Shown piece after piece: positions 1-9,999 of a stretch of 14,308 bases of DNA (position 1 is its first letter; each line of letters opens with the position of its first letter). The DNA comes from Candidatus Babeliales bacterium (lineage in GTDB: Bacteria > Babelota > Babeliae > Babelales > JACPOV01), in contig JAGVKP010000012.1 in assembly GCA_020050475.1 (NCBI GenBank), positions 1 to 14,308 on the forward strand, written 5' to 3'. A program made the position numbers and the translations under genes. The notes beneath the pieces are model-generated. The model was given only the letters and a program-made list of their open reading frames with translations. It did not search any database and had not been told where the DNA came from.

Positions 1-1026
1 ACGGGTGAAAAGCCCCGAGCCATGAGTATACGGAAGAAGACCAACTTCAACCGCAATTTTGCGTACCTGATCAAATGGACGCTCATCAATTCTTTTGCCC
101 GTTTCAAAAATACGAGCGGTAACTTTTTCTTTAAGTACGATATCAAAAATATAGTCGACAATTTTCATCGAGATATTTGCAGCGGTTGCATCCGCTTCAA
201 ATGCAAGCTTCATCTCGTCTTGAAGTGCCGACATAAGCTCGCTTCGCTTTACTTTATCAGCATCAAAAAGCTTAGCCACTTTATCTTTGGTCAAGAAGGT
301 AGAAATTTTTGTTTTCCACGTCTGCCAATCAACGACATCTTCTATTGCCTCTTTGACTGGATTTAATTCGCGGCATATCTGCTCTTGCCAGGCAACCTGC
401 TTTTTGATTTTTTCATGTGCTTTGAAAAGAACATCGATAAACTGCTCTTCGGTAATTTCGTTGGTGCACCCTTCCACCATACAAATACCTTCAGCAGTAC
501 CAGCTACAATAATTTTTACGTCAGAAGCATTTGACTGACCGTAGGTAGGGTTGAAGATCCACTCGCCATTAACGCGCGCAACCTCTACTGCTCCGACCGG
601 CCCCATAAATGGTATTTTGGAAATAGAAAGAGCCAGCGACATAGCAATAAGCGCAATTGTATGCGGCGAATGCTCTTTATCCACTGAATAGACGGTCGCC
701 AGACCTTGCATTTGGTTAAAATAGTTTTCCGGAAACAATGGCCGAATGGTACGGTCTATCAACCGACCAGTTAAAATTTCTTTGTCGGTGAAGCGACCCT
801 CTCGCTTATAATAACCACCCGGAATTTTTCCTGCCGCAGCAAATTGCTCACGATAGTCCACGGTTAATGGTAAAAAGCCTGGAAACTCGGGTGATGGTGC
901 TGAAACGATTGTTGCTAATACAACAGTACCGCCATGAGAAAACCAAACTGCACCATCTGCCTGTTGAGCAAACTTATTTAACGTTACTTCGTATCCAAAC
1001 TCTTCTAAGCGAAACTTTTTTACCAT
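1..1026 (-). CDS. pnp: Polynucleotide phosphorylase (PNPase), 5' portion, cut by the window edge
   Basis: The first 342 codons read without a break from ATG at 1026 to base 1; the rest of the gene (the family is about 700 residues) lies outside. PNPase degrades RNA 3' to 5' by phosphorolysis in the cytoplasm, usually as a trimer and often in the degradosome. Visible hallmarks are the first RNase PH core (VDYREQFAAAGKIPGG, then REGRFTDKEILTGRLIDR and TIRPLFPE), a helical middle region at about residues 230-310, and the start of the second core with EVGLLPYTHGSGLFTR. Two positions differ from what I remember of the family consensus: DGR is DER here, and LLPRTHGS is LLPYTHGS. An AAGG lies about 10 nt before the start. 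The gene follows rpsO after 36 nt, the same pairing as in E. coli, with no obvious terminator between them. Confidence 0.96.
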   Translation of the reverse strand, partial: MVKKFRLEEFGYEVTLNKFAQQADGAVWFSHGGTVVLATIVSAPSPEFPGFLPLTVDYREQFAAAGKIPGGYYKREGRFTDKEILTGRLIDRTIRPLFPENYFNQMQGLATVYSVDKEHSPHTIALIAMSLALSISKIPFMGPVGAVEVARVNGEWIFNPTYGQSNASDVKIIVAGTAEGICMVEGCTNEITEEQFIDVLFKAHEKIKKQVAWQEQICRELNPVKEAIEDVVDWQTWKTKISTFLTKDKVAKLFDADKVKRSELMSALQDEMKLAFEADATAANISMKIVDYIFDIVLKEKVTARIFETGKRIDERPFDQVRKIAVEVGLLPYTHGSGLFTR

Positions 1027-1062
1027 TAGATATAGACCTTATTGCAAGCAGTACGGAAATGA

Positions 1063-1326
1063 CTATTTTATATTGAGTCGTTGCGTCAGCGCTTTGTACT
1101 GTTCTTCGTTATTTTTTGCTAAATATTTGAGAAATGTGCGACGCTTATTGACAATCTTAAGCAATCCGCGTTTTGATGAAAAGTCTTTGCTATTTTTTTC
1201 AAAATGGCTGACTAATCGGTTAATGTGATCCGTAAGGAGAGCTATCTGTACTTCTACCGAACCACTGTCAGTTGGGTGAATACGAAACGACTCAATTATT
1301 TTACTTTTTTCAACTTGTTTTGCCAT
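1063..1326 (-). CDS. rpsO: 30S ribosomal protein S15
   Basis: This 87-residue protein matches S15 over its full length (E. coli S15 is 89). S15 binds the central domain of 16S rRNA early in 30S assembly. Diagnostic segments are IHPTDSGSVEVQIALLTDHI, the loop-helix LVSHFEKNSKDFSSKRGLL and the C-terminal VNKRRTFLKYL. The ATG start is supported by AAGGG five bases upstream. The gene begins 28 nt after the CCA end of tRNA-Val and is followed 36 nt later by pnp. In many bacteria rpsO-pnp belongs to the nusA-infB cluster; here it is attached behind rpoC and a tRNA, so it may be transcribed from the rpoBC promoter. No separate strong promoter is visible in the 28-nt gap. Confidence 0.97.
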   Translation of the reverse strand: MAKQVEKSKIIESFRIHPTDSGSVEVQIALLTDHINRLVSHFEKNSKDFSSKRGLLKIVNKRRTFLKYLAKNNEEQYKALTQRLNIK

Positions 1327-1354
1327 GGCAACCCTTATACTTATTTTCTCAAAC

Positions 1355-1429
1355 TGGTAGGCGCGAGCGGATTTGAACCGCTGACCCCTGCTACGTCAAA
1401 GCAGTGCTCTGCCGCTGAGCTACGCGCCT
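1355..1429 (-). tRNA. tRNA-Val (anticodon GAC), CCA encoded
   Basis: A complete cloverleaf can be folded by hand. The acceptor AGGCGCG pairs fully with CGCGCCT, the discriminator is A, and CCA is encoded. The D stem is GCTC/GAGC, the anticodon stem is CTGCT/AGCAG with loop TTGACGT, and the T stem is AGCGG/CCGCT with loop TTCAAAT. The anticodon GAC (plus-strand 1395-1397) reads valine GUC/GUU codons. The 5' end is only six bases after the rpoC stop codon and the 3' end is 28 nt before rpsO. It is therefore probably processed from the rpoBC-rpsO-pnp transcript. Confidence 0.97.
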
Positions 1430-1435
1430 TCATCC

Positions 1436-4400
1436 TCATGCTTGATTTATACGTTCAAATTCATTCATTTCTTCAATGCGCGCCCGACGGTCAAGATCTG
1501 ATTCGTCGACACCGAGATACTTCTCTTTAAAGAGCTTTACTCCGGTACCTGCAGGAATGAGTTTACCGATAATAACGTTTTCTTTCAATCCATACAAGTG
1601 ATCAACCTGACCCTCGACAGCCGCAGCCGCCAAAATCTTGGTCGTCTCCTGGAAGGATGCTGCCGAAATGAAACTCTCGGTATCCAACGAGGCAAGGGTA
1701 ATACCCATAAGGGTCGGTTTTGCACTCGCTACTTTCTTACCTTCAGCCTTGAGGAGTGAATTGACCGCCTTGAAATGAATACGGTCGACACGATCGCCGA
1801 TAAGGAAATCAGAGTCTCCCGTTTCGACAACACGTACTTTACGCAACATCTGACGAACAATCAGCTCAATATGGCGATCGTTAATATCAATACCCTGTAG
1901 AAGGTAAATTTCCTGGATTGCATTGACCAGATATTTTTGAAGCACTTCAGGACCCATAATACGCAGAATATCATGAAGAACTGGTGTACCGGTTGTGAGC
2001 GGATCACCCGCGCTTACCTTATCACTGTTCATCACCATAATTTGCTTACCACGAGGGACAAAATAATCGTATGACTCATGGCCATTAGTTACCGTAATTT
2101 TACGTAACCCACGATGAAGCCCACCAAAGACAACCTCGCCATCAATATCTGAAATAATTGCGGGATCTTTTGGTACACGTGCTTCAAAAAGCTCAGCAAT
2201 TCGCGGTAAACCGCTGGCAATATCTTTAGATTTAGACATCTCACGCGGCATCTTAACGAGCACATCAGCAACATTTAACTGCTGCCCATCTTCAACAACC
2301 AAATACGAACCTGGTGGAAGATAATACTGCGCTATTTCATTGCCGTTGCTATCCAAAATATTGATTGCCGGCTGATATTTATCATTTTTATGCTCAAGAA
2401 TCATTTTCGATGATTTTTTGGTTGCTTCATCAAAAATATCTTGAACTGTTACGTTTTCAACAAGATCTACAAACTGAACCGTACCGGCACGCTCGGTTAC
2501 CACGACGCGGTTGGTTGCATCCCACTCTGCAAGCAGCTGCCCAGCTTTTACCTCTTGCTTATCTTCAACATGCAAGACGCAACCGTATTCAAGCTCATGC
2601 TGTTGCAACTCGCGACCATCAGGAGAAACGATCACCAAGCGCGATTTACGGCTAAGGTTGACCATTTTGCCTTCACGATTTTCTACGATGCGAACACCGC
2701 GAAGCTGTACAATACCAGGATGCTTCACCGCATAAGAAGATTGCTCGCCAGTACCGGAAGCAGTACCCCCTACGTGGAAAGTTCTCATCGTAAGCTGTGT
2801 ACCGGGTTCACCAATCGATTGCGCGGCGATAATGCCGACGGTCGTACCAATATCGGCAATTTGACCCTTTGAAAGGTCAAGGCCATAACATTGGGCACAC
2901 ACACCGCGTTTTGCCTGGCAGGTAAGTACTGAACGAACCGGCAGTTTACTCACGGCAGAATTTGCCAGCTTTTCAATATCATCGCGACGAATAGTGTCAC
3001 CCTGTTTGAAAAGAACCACTCCACTGACCGGATCTTTAATATCCGAAGCTACGACGCGACCAAACGATCGGTTTGCTAGAGAAAGAAGTGTGTCACCACC
3101 CTCTTTCAGATCATCAAGCTCACCATATCCAAGCGTTTTGCAATCAATCATCGAAATAACGACATCTTGCGCAACGTCAACCAAGCGACGTGTCAGGTAC
3201 CCTGAGTTTGCCGTTTTAAGTGCGGTATCAGATTGTCCTTTTCGCGCACCGTGAGTAGAAATAAAGTACTCAAAGACGCTTAATCCATGTTTAAAGTTAC
3301 TCTTTACCGGTGTTTCCATAATCTCACCGGTCGGTTTTACCATCAATCCACGCATACCGACAAGCTGCTTAATCTGATCACGCGAACCACGCGCACCAGA
3401 ATCAAGCATCATAAAGATCGGGTTGAACGGCTTAAACTCTTTATCTTTATTTTTGAACGCTGCGTCATTTTCCTGTTCAAGCTCTTTACCGACCGCTGCA
3501 GCTACATCTGCTGTCGCATGTCCCCAGATACTGATAACCTGGTTGTAGCGCTCGCCGTTGGTAATGACCCCGTCCATATACATATTCTCAATGCGCGCGA
3601 CATTCTTTTCTGCTTTTTTGACAATCTCATCCTTTTGATCAGGAATAATAAGATTGGTAAGCGAGAAAGAGATACCGCCCTGCGTCGAGTAGTAAAATCC
3701 TAATTTTTTGATTCTATCAAGACACTCAACCGTTGCCTGATTACCAAAGCGATAGTAAATACGTTCGACCAATTTGGTCAAATCACTACTTTTTACCACT
3801 TTGTTAATCCAATTAAACTCTGATCCTGCTGGCAGCGCATTAAAAAGAAGAACACGTCCTGTTGTCGTATCAATAACTTCGCCAGATGCCAAACGTACCT
3901 TGATTTTTGCATGCAATGCACTTTGGTCATGCTGGTAAGCAGTCAAAACTTCCTTAATGCTTGAAAAGATGACACCCTCACCTTTTGCATTACAACGCAC
4001 TTTGGTTATATAGTGAAGACCAAGAACCATGTCTTGCGTAGGAACAGCAACTGATTTACCATTCGCCACCGACAAAATATTTTTTGTCGAAAGCATCAGC
4101 GTTTTTGATTCTTCTTGCGCTTTGTCAGAAAGAGGAACGTGGACCGCCATCTGGTCACCGTCAAAGTCAGCGTTATAGGCCGAGCAGACGAGCGGGTGAA
4201 TTTTAATTGCTTTTCCATCGACCAAAATAGGATAAATGCCTGAATACCGAGGCGGTGCAAGGTAGGCGCACGGTTTAAAAGCACCGGGCGATCTTTTACT
4301 ACCTCTTCAAGAACATCCCAGATTTCAGGAGCACTCTCTTCGACCATGCGCTTAGCAATGCGAAGGTTAGGTGCTAGCTCACGCTCCATCAAACCAGCAT

Positions 4401-5553
4401 AAATATACGGCTTGAAAAGCTCGAGCGCCATAATTTTTGGGAGCCCACAGCGATCCATTTTAAGTTCCGGATCAACCACAATCACCGAACGTCCAGAGTA
4501 ATCGACACGTTTACCAAGAAGGTTTTGACGGAAGCGTCCCTGTTTACCACGCAGCATTTCGCTGAGCGATTTGAGTGGACGACGATTGGTGCCTCGTACC
4601 GGTTGGCCGCGACGACCATTATCAATCAGCGCATCAACCGACTCTTGGAGCATGCGTTTTTCATTCTTGATAATTACTGAAGGCGCTTCGATCTCCATCA
4701 AGCGCTGTAAACGTATATTACGATTAAGAACGCGTCGATACAGTTCATTGAGATCTGAGCTTGCAAAGCGACCACCCTCAAGAGGTACCAAGGGGCGCAA
4801 GTCAGGTGGTAGGACTGGAAGCACGGTAAATACCATCCACTCGGGACGAATATCTGCTTGCACAAGACCAGTAAGAACCTTGATGCGACGCATAATCTTA
4901 TGACGAACAGCTACAGAAGTTGCTTTTGCATAATCCTGTTTTAAGCGACCCATCTCGATATGAAGATCCATACCAGAAAGAATATCTTTAATCGCTTCTG
5001 CTCCCATGTCAGCTTTAAATTCACTGTCATGCGGATTGGCATCCACATAGCGCTCATAATCACTGCTGGCTAATAATGTTTTAATCGGATACGGTGATCT
5101 ACCCTGCTTGGTGACCACATACGCGTCAAAGTAAATCACCCGCTCCAGATCTTTGACTGCCATATCAATGACCAGGCTTAAATAGCTTGGTAACCCTTTT
5201 AAAAACCAGATATGCCCTACCGGCGCTACAAGCTCAATATGCCCCATACGCTCACGGCGAACGCGTGATTGAATAACTTCAACACCACATTTTTCGCACG
5301 TAACCCCACGGTGTTTCATTCGTTTGTATTTACCGCAGTTACATTCCCAGTCTTTGACCGGACCGAAAATACGGGCACAAAAGAGCCCATCGCGCTCAGG
5401 CTTAAGGGTACGATAGTTGATCGTTTCTATTTTTTTAACTTCGCCGTATGAAAGCGAGCGAATTTTTTCAGGCGATGCAAGACCAAGCTTCATCGCATTG
5501 AAATGAGTTCCGCTAATATACTCGCGGAAACGCTCTAATACCTGATTACTCAC
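1436..5553 (-). CDS. rpoC: RNA polymerase beta' subunit, interrupted by a one-base frameshift
   Basis: The gene encodes beta', the catalytic partner of beta in RNA polymerase. It reads in one frame from GTG at 5553 for 440 residues to LHRLGIQAF, then continues one base out of register to the TGA at 1436. Restoring one base near 4232-4236 gives about 1372 residues (E. coli has 1407). Residues 71, 73, 86 and 89 form the N-terminal zinc finger ([19 protein letters not shown]). NADFDGD, carrying the Mg2+-binding aspartates, falls at restored residues 461-467, and the trigger-loop region at about 735-793. C805, C879, C886 and C889 form the second zinc site. [18 protein letters not shown] follows, then an SI3-like stretch and the C-terminal [17 protein letters not shown]. 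The GTG start is set by a strong AAGGAGG and overlaps the rpoB stop by 8 nt. Neither half could work alone, because the upstream frame ends before the catalytic motif and the downstream frame has no ribosome site ahead of it. I read this as a sequencing error or a recent mutation. Confidence 0.95.
4232..4236 (-). other. Frameshift site in rpoC (one base missing)
   Basis: On the minus strand the bases are GCA TTT AT CCT ATT TTG. The family sequence needs one complete codon between Phe and Pro, but only AT is present. If TTT was originally TTTT, the reading becomes Ala-Phe-Tyr-Pro-Ile-Leu; other single-base repairs would give Asn, His, Asp or similar. Beyond this point the upstream frame runs 45 nonsense residues to a stop at 4096. 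The downstream frame is intact RpoC from Pro-Ile-Leu onward. Confidence 0.9.
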
Positions 5554-8500
5554 TGATTTCCTCCTTACCAGTTTTGAACAAGTCTACCCGCAATCCTACA
5601 CTTTGAAGCTCTTTGATTAAGACGTTAAATGCTTCAGGTAATCCTGGCTCAGGTATTCTCTCACCACGAACAATAGCATCGTATACTTTTGGTCGACCAT
5701 TAACATCGTCTGACTTATAGGTCAGAAGCTCTTGAAGGGTATATGCCGCACCGTATGCTTCGAGTGCCCATACTTCCATTTCCCCAAGACGCTGGCCACC
5801 CATCTGCGCTTTACCACCCAGCGGCTGCTGCGTAACAAGCGAGTATGGCCCAACAGATCGAGCATGCAATTTATCTTCAACCATGTGGTTCAGTTTCATC
5901 ATATAAATAGAACCGACGGTTACCGGCTGATCAAAGTAGTCGCCTGATCTACCATCAAGCAATCTAAATGAACCGCTTACTGGCAAATTAAACTCTTGAA
6001 GCATTGGACGAATATCTCCATCCAATGAAGCTCCGTCAAATACTGGCGTCTGATAGTGCATTCCCTCTTGCGCAGTTTTTTCCGCAAGACGGCTCACACC
6101 TTCTTTACCGTACAGTTTTTCGTATGACGAAATCAGTTCAGAACCATAACATTCGATAAGCTCTTTTTTGACGGCCTCATCCTGCTGATCATCAATCATG
6201 ACGCGTAATTTGCGACCGATTTCGCGACCAACAAGCCCTAAAGCTGTCTCAAGAATTTGTCCAACGTTCATACGCGAAGGAACACCTAGTGGGTTTAGGA
6301 CGATATCAACTGGTGTACCATCTTCCATAAACGGCATATCTTCACGCGGAACAATAATCGAAACGACACCCTTGTTACCATGACGTCCAGCAATTTTATC
6401 ACCAACGGCAATATGTCGCTTGCTTGCAATATACACTTTGACCATCTTAATGACACCAGAAGGCAACGGATCACCGCGCTTGAGCTTATTGATACGCTCT
6501 TCTTTCAAGCCAATTAAAATGCGCTTTTGGTTTTCAAAAGAATGCTGAATATGTTCAATCTGCTCGTTGATTTTTTTGTCTTCGGCTTTGAGCGTTACTA
6601 AATCATCAAAAGAAACTGCTTCAAGCAGCGCTGCGTCAAATTTTTTATTTTTGACAACTTTTGGCGACGCTTTAGCGCCAGCCATCTGCCCATCAAGCAA
6701 GCTGATAATTTTACCGCTGAGCATCTCAGACAAATACTCATTATGCTCGCGATATTCATCTTCAAGCTTTTGCGTCAGCTGAACTACCATTTCTTTATAA
6801 CGCTTATCTTTGCGAATACCGCTTCGTGAAAACACTTTTACATCGATAACCGTACCTTCGACACCAGGCGGTACGCGCAACGACGTATCGCGTACTTCGC
6901 GCGATTTTTCGCCGAAGATAGCACGGAGCAGTTTTTCTTCTGGAGAGTATTGGATATCACCCTTAAGTGTTACTTTACCGACTAAAATATCGCCAGCTTT
7001 AACACGAGTGCCAACGCGAACAATCCCATCTTCATCTAATGAGGCTAATGCTGATTCACTCACGTTTGGAATATCTTTAGTAATCTCTTCAGGCCCGAGC
7101 TTTGTATCTCGCGCATCGACGATATATTCATCTATATGAACCGAAGAAAGACGCTCATCAGCCACCAGTTTTTTGCTGACGACGATTGCGTCCTCAAAGT
7201 TGTAGCCATGCCATGGCATAAATGCTACAAGAAGATTGGTACCAAGCGCTAATTCGCCCTCGCGAATAGCTTGCGCGTTGGTTAAAATATCACCAATTTG
7301 GACACGCTCACCCTGCTTGACGAGCGGAGTGTGATGAATCCACGTACTGTAGCTTGACCGCTGATATTTTTTAAGATGATATACATCAACGCCATTTGCT
7401 ATCCAGTCTTCCATATTACCGAAATTGGTTTCATCTGCTCTGACAACGATTTTTTCAGAAGAAACAAATTCAACCAAACCTGAACGTTTAGCCGTCAGTG
7501 CCGCGCCAGATGATTTGCAAATCTCTTTTTCCATACCGGTTCCGACAAGCGGTGCTTGACAGCGAATAATCGGTACTGCCTGACGTTGCATGTTTGAACC
7601 CATAAGTGCACGTGTCGCGTCATCATGCTCCAAGAATGGAATTAATGCTGTCGAGACAGACACCAATTGCTTTGGCGAAAGATCTGCGTAATCGATCTTT
7701 TGCGCCTCTTCATAAAGGAAGTTTCCTTCATAACGAGCGACTACTTTATCGTCTTCTCTTTTTTTGCTTCGAAGCGCAAAATCAGCCTGTGCAATAAATT
7801 TATTTTGCTCTTGAAATGCATCAAGAAAGACAACATTGTCCTTAACGGCCCCATCTGCAACTGATCTATAGCCAGTCTCGATAAAACCAAGATCGTTCAC
7901 CAATGCATACGTTGCTAATGATGAAATAAGACCAATTGTTTGACCTTCAGGCGTCTCGATAGGGCAAATGCGGCCATAGTGAGAAATGTGAACATCGCGC
8001 ACCTCATAGGTTGCACGATCTTTCATGACACCACCGGGCCCGAGAGCAGAAAGGCGACGTTTGTGCGCAATTTCAGAAAGCGGGTTTGTCTGATCCATAA
8101 ATTGGGATAGTTGACCCGTTCCGAAAAATTCACGCAAAACCGCACCAAGTGGCTTAATATTCAAAAGATCTTGGGGCATCAATCCCGTATGCGTGTCTTG
8201 TGTTCTGAAACGCTCACGTATGATTCGTTCAATGCGCAAGAATCCGATATAAATCTGGTTAGTCAAAAGTTCACCAACCAAACGAACACGGCGATTACCC
8301 AAGTGATCGATATCGTCAAGCTCGCCTTCGCCAAGTTCGCGTAGATTGATAAGATAGCGTACCGTTGCGTAAATATCTTCGCGCGTCAGTACATGCGTAT
8401 CTTCAGCTACCTGCGTGCCAAGCTTACGGTTCATTCTGATTCTGCCGACACGAGTCAGATCATACAATCTGCTGCTAAAGAGCATCCCTTCTAAGCGCTC

Positions 8501-9868
8501 TTCTATTTCTTTAAGCGATGAGCTATCCCCAGGCCATACCTTGGCATGAAGATCCTTGAGCGCATCCTCTTTAGTATATGAGCGATCCTGCATCAACGTC
8601 ATAGCGACGGTCGGTTGCAGAACATATCCAGAAGCACTAATGAGATCGAATTCTATTTTTTTAAATTTTTTAAACTGCTCATAATGGTCTTCAGTAAACG
8701 GATGCCCTTGCTCAGCAAGAATCTCACCCGTCTCTGGATCAATGACATCGGTACCAAAAATACGGTTAATAAGACTTGACTTTTTAAGGTCAATCTTATC
8801 GACGCCCGCTTTTTTGAGTCGCGTAACAAGAGCTTCAGTCACACGCGAGCCGAGAAACTCTTGTGCCAACTTTTCAGGGAGCATCCCTTTTTCAAGTCGT
8901 TGACCAATTAAATTTATGTCAACTGTGCGGTAAAACTCATCTTTTGCGCAATAGACATGATCGAACGGATAAAAAAGCTTGATAATCTGTTCGCGCGGAA
9001 CTCCCAATGCTTGTAAGAAGGTAGTAACAAGCATCTTTTTTTTCTTGTCTATTCGGACATAAAGATGATCATTACTATCAAACTCAAAATCAAGCCATGA
9101 ACCGCGCATAGGAATAATACGCGCGATATAATAAGGACGACCGCGAAGATCTTTTACTTTTTTGCTTTGCGTAAATACGACACCCGGTGAACGGTGAAGC
9201 TGACTTACCACAACACGATCTACGCCATTAATAAGAAAAGTGCCGGCGCTTCCCAATTTGAAAACACCGCGCTCTTCATAAAGATCTGCCATCACTGGCA
9301 CATCAGCAAAAAAAATATCTTGCTCTTTGATGTCGCGAACGGATTTGACCCCAGCAGCATCAACATCCCACCCAATCAACTGTACTTTGATTTTGAGAGG
9401 CATAGAAAATGTCTGTCCACTTGAGCGACATTCATCAAGCCCCATCGCCATCTGTACCGTAACGCGAGCCAAACAGTTTGAGCAGGTTTTGTAACGTGCC
9501 GTCTTTTTTTTGCAGGAAGTACACTCAAGCTGATCGTTCAAGCGTGAACAATCAGTTTTTTTGCACGAAGAACAGCTCCATGTATAACGATTTGCAATAC
9601 CTTTTAACTTGCCACAGGTACATGACCAGTCACCTAACTCGTAACTGACATATTCAAGCGACATCTTATCTTCATAATCAATCGGAAAAATATCACGAAG
9701 GACTTTTTCTAAGCCTATTAACTTTCTCTCAGCAGGAAGACAATCTAACTGCGCAAAATCATTAAATGACTTCGATTGGATGGCTATTAAATCAGGAACC
9801 GGTACAATATCTTTAATTTTGCCAAACGATTTTCGAACAATACCGTTATCCACGCGCATGTTAGACAT
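5546..9868 (-). CDS. rpoB: RNA polymerase beta subunit with a cysteine-rich N-terminal insertion
   Basis: The protein has 1440 residues, about 100 more than E. coli beta (1342). It is full length in one frame. The ATG at 9868 has GGGAGGA nine bases upstream; a second in-frame ATG three codons later is too far from that site. In order are the N-terminal segment ending LEYVSYELG (about residue 79), a Cys-rich insertion (about 81-142), the resumed domain ([18 protein letters not shown]), the lobe, the rifampicin-pocket cluster starting QLSQFMDQ at 586, [11 protein letters not shown], the active-site stretch [11 protein letters not shown] and the C-terminal clamp ([20 protein letters not shown]). 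Residues matching E. coli D516, H526 and S531 (here D592, H602, S607) keep the rifampicin-sensitive identities; N518 is Thr. The 107-nt gap after rplL carries a probable attenuator. The 3' end overlaps rpoC by 8 nt, which implies translational coupling. Confidence 0.98.
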   Translation of the reverse strand: MSNMRVDNGIVRKSFGKIKDIVPVPDLIAIQSKSFNDFAQLDCLPAERKLIGLEKVLRDIFPIDYEDKMSLEYVSYELGDWSCTCGKLKGIANRYTWSCSSCKKTDCSRLNDQLECTSCKKKTARYKTCSNCLARVTVQMAMGLDECRSSGQTFSMPLKIKVQLIGWDVDAAGVKSVRDIKEQDIFFADVPVMADLYEERGVFKLGSAGTFLINGVDRVVVSQLHRSPGVVFTQSKKVKDLRGRPYYIARIIPMRGSWLDFEFDSNDHLYVRIDKKKKMLVTTFLQALGVPREQIIKLFYPFDHVYCAKDEFYRTVDINLIGQRLEKGMLPEKLAQEFLGSRVTEALVTRLKKAGVDKIDLKKSSLINRIFGTDVIDPETGEILAEQGHPFTEDHYEQFKKFKKIEFDLISASGYVLQPTVAMTLMQDRSYTKEDALKDLHAKVWPGDSSSLKEIEERLEGMLFSSRLYDLTRVGRIRMNRKLGTQVAEDTHVLTREDIYATVRYLINLRELGEGELDDIDHLGNRRVRLVGELLTNQIYIGFLRIERIIRERFRTQDTHTGLMPQDLLNIKPLGAVLREFFGTGQLSQFMDQTNPLSEIAHKRRLSALGPGGVMKDRATYEVRDVHISHYGRICPIETPEGQTIGLISSLATYALVNDLGFIETGYRSVADGAVKDNVVFLDAFQEQNKFIAQADFALRSKKREDDKVVARYEGNFLYEEAQKIDYADLSPKQLVSVSTALIPFLEHDDATRALMGSNMQRQAVPIIRCQAPLVGTGMEKEICKSSGAALTAKRSGLVEFVSSEKIVVRADETNFGNMEDWIANGVDVYHLKKYQRSSYSTWIHHTPLVKQGERVQIGDILTNAQAIREGELALGTNLLVAFMPWHGYNFEDAIVVSKKLVADERLSSVHIDEYIVDARDTKLGPEEITKDIPNVSESALASLDEDGIVRVGTRVKAGDILVGKVTLKGDIQYSPEEKLLRAIFGEKSREVRDTSLRVPPGVEGTVIDVKVFSRSGIRKDKRYKEMVVQLTQKLEDEYREHNEYLSEMLSGKIISLLDGQMAGAKASPKVVKNKKFDAALLEAVSFDDLVTLKAEDKKINEQIEHIQHSFENQKRILIGLKEERINKLKRGDPLPSGVIKMVKVYIASKRHIAVGDKIAGRHGNKGVVSIIVPREDMPFMEDGTPVDIVLNPLGVPSRMNVGQILETALGLVGREIGRKLRVMIDDQQDEAVKKELIECYGSELISSYEKLYGKEGVSRLAEKTAQEGMHYQTPVFDGASLDGDIRPMLQEFNLPVSGSFRLLDGRSGDYFDQPVTVGSIYMMKLNHMVEDKLHARSVGPYSLVTQQPLGGKAQMGGQRLGEMEVWALEAYGAAYTLQELLTYKSDDVNGRPKVYDAIVRGERIPEPGLPEAFNVLIKELQSVGLRVDLFKTGKEEISE
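5560..5566 (-). promoter_or_regulatory. Strong ribosome binding site of rpoC
   Basis: AAGGAGG lies six bases before the GTG start of rpoC and inside the last codons of rpoB. It decides the GTG at 5553 as the start. Together with the 8-nt overlap (rpoB ends TAA at 5546-5548) it points to coupled, near-equimolar translation of beta and beta'. Confidence 0.85.
9443..9628 (-). other. Nine-cysteine, zinc-ribbon-like insertion in RpoB
   Basis: This encodes about residues 81-142 of RpoB. It lies between the counterparts of E. coli beta residues of about 76 and 83, where E. coli has only a few residues. The cysteines are 83, 85, 99, 102, 107, 116, 119, 129 and 132, arranged as CxC-x13-CxxC followed by CxxC-x9-CxxC, with C107 between. 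The first half ([11 protein letters not shown] ... SCSSC) closely resembles the beta' N-terminal zinc finger of this same genome ([11 protein letters not shown] ... TCEKC). The spacing in beta' is CxC-x12-CxxC. Zinc binding and shared origin are inferred from spacing and local similarity only. Confidence 0.75.
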
Positions 9869-9876
9869 GCAGCTGT

Positions 9877-9883
9877 TCCTCCC
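9877..9883 (-). promoter_or_regulatory. Ribosome binding site of rpoB
   Basis: GGGAGGA ends about nine bases before the ATG at 9868, and no competing start has better spacing. It lies downstream of the rplL hairpin, so ribosomes can enter rpoB independently of rplL. Confidence 0.75.
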
Positions 9884-9959
9884 TATACAAAACCATGAAC
9901 CTTCTTATGACGACACGCTACCTAAGAATTATCATGATGTAATTTCACCGTACTACACC

Positions 9960-9999
9960 AAAAAAAGAGGCGCTTTTATGACAACTCTACCTTAGCGCC
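9960..9999 (-). terminator. Probable attenuator or partial terminator between rplL and rpoB
   Basis: On the minus strand GGCGCT, within the last codons of rplL, pairs perfectly with AGCGCC just past its stop codon. The loop is 19 nt, and TC followed by seven Ts comes directly after the stem. This is the form of an intrinsic terminator with a GC-only core but a large loop. E. coli also has an attenuator in this interval that lowers rpoBC transcription relative to rplJL, so a leaky terminator is the likely role. Because the 5' arm is coding, a translating ribosome at the end of rplL would block it. Confidence 0.6.

Noticed and set aside
1225..1530. Plus-strand ORF with a GASGFEPLTPATSKQ-like peptide
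   Set aside because: It is the reverse reading of tRNA-Val. Such peptides are a well-known artefact of tRNA antisense translation.
1436..4225. A natural split into rpoC1 and rpoC2, as in cyanobacteria
   Set aside because: The break lies at a different place, the TTG that would start the second part has no ribosome site, and the two readings overlap out of frame in nonsense sequence.
4225..4245. Programmed -1 frameshifting in rpoC
   Set aside because: The zero-frame heptamer is A TTT ATC, which does not fit the X XXY YYZ slippery pattern, and Phe-tRNA would mispair after slipping. I see no obvious stimulatory structure. An indel is simpler.
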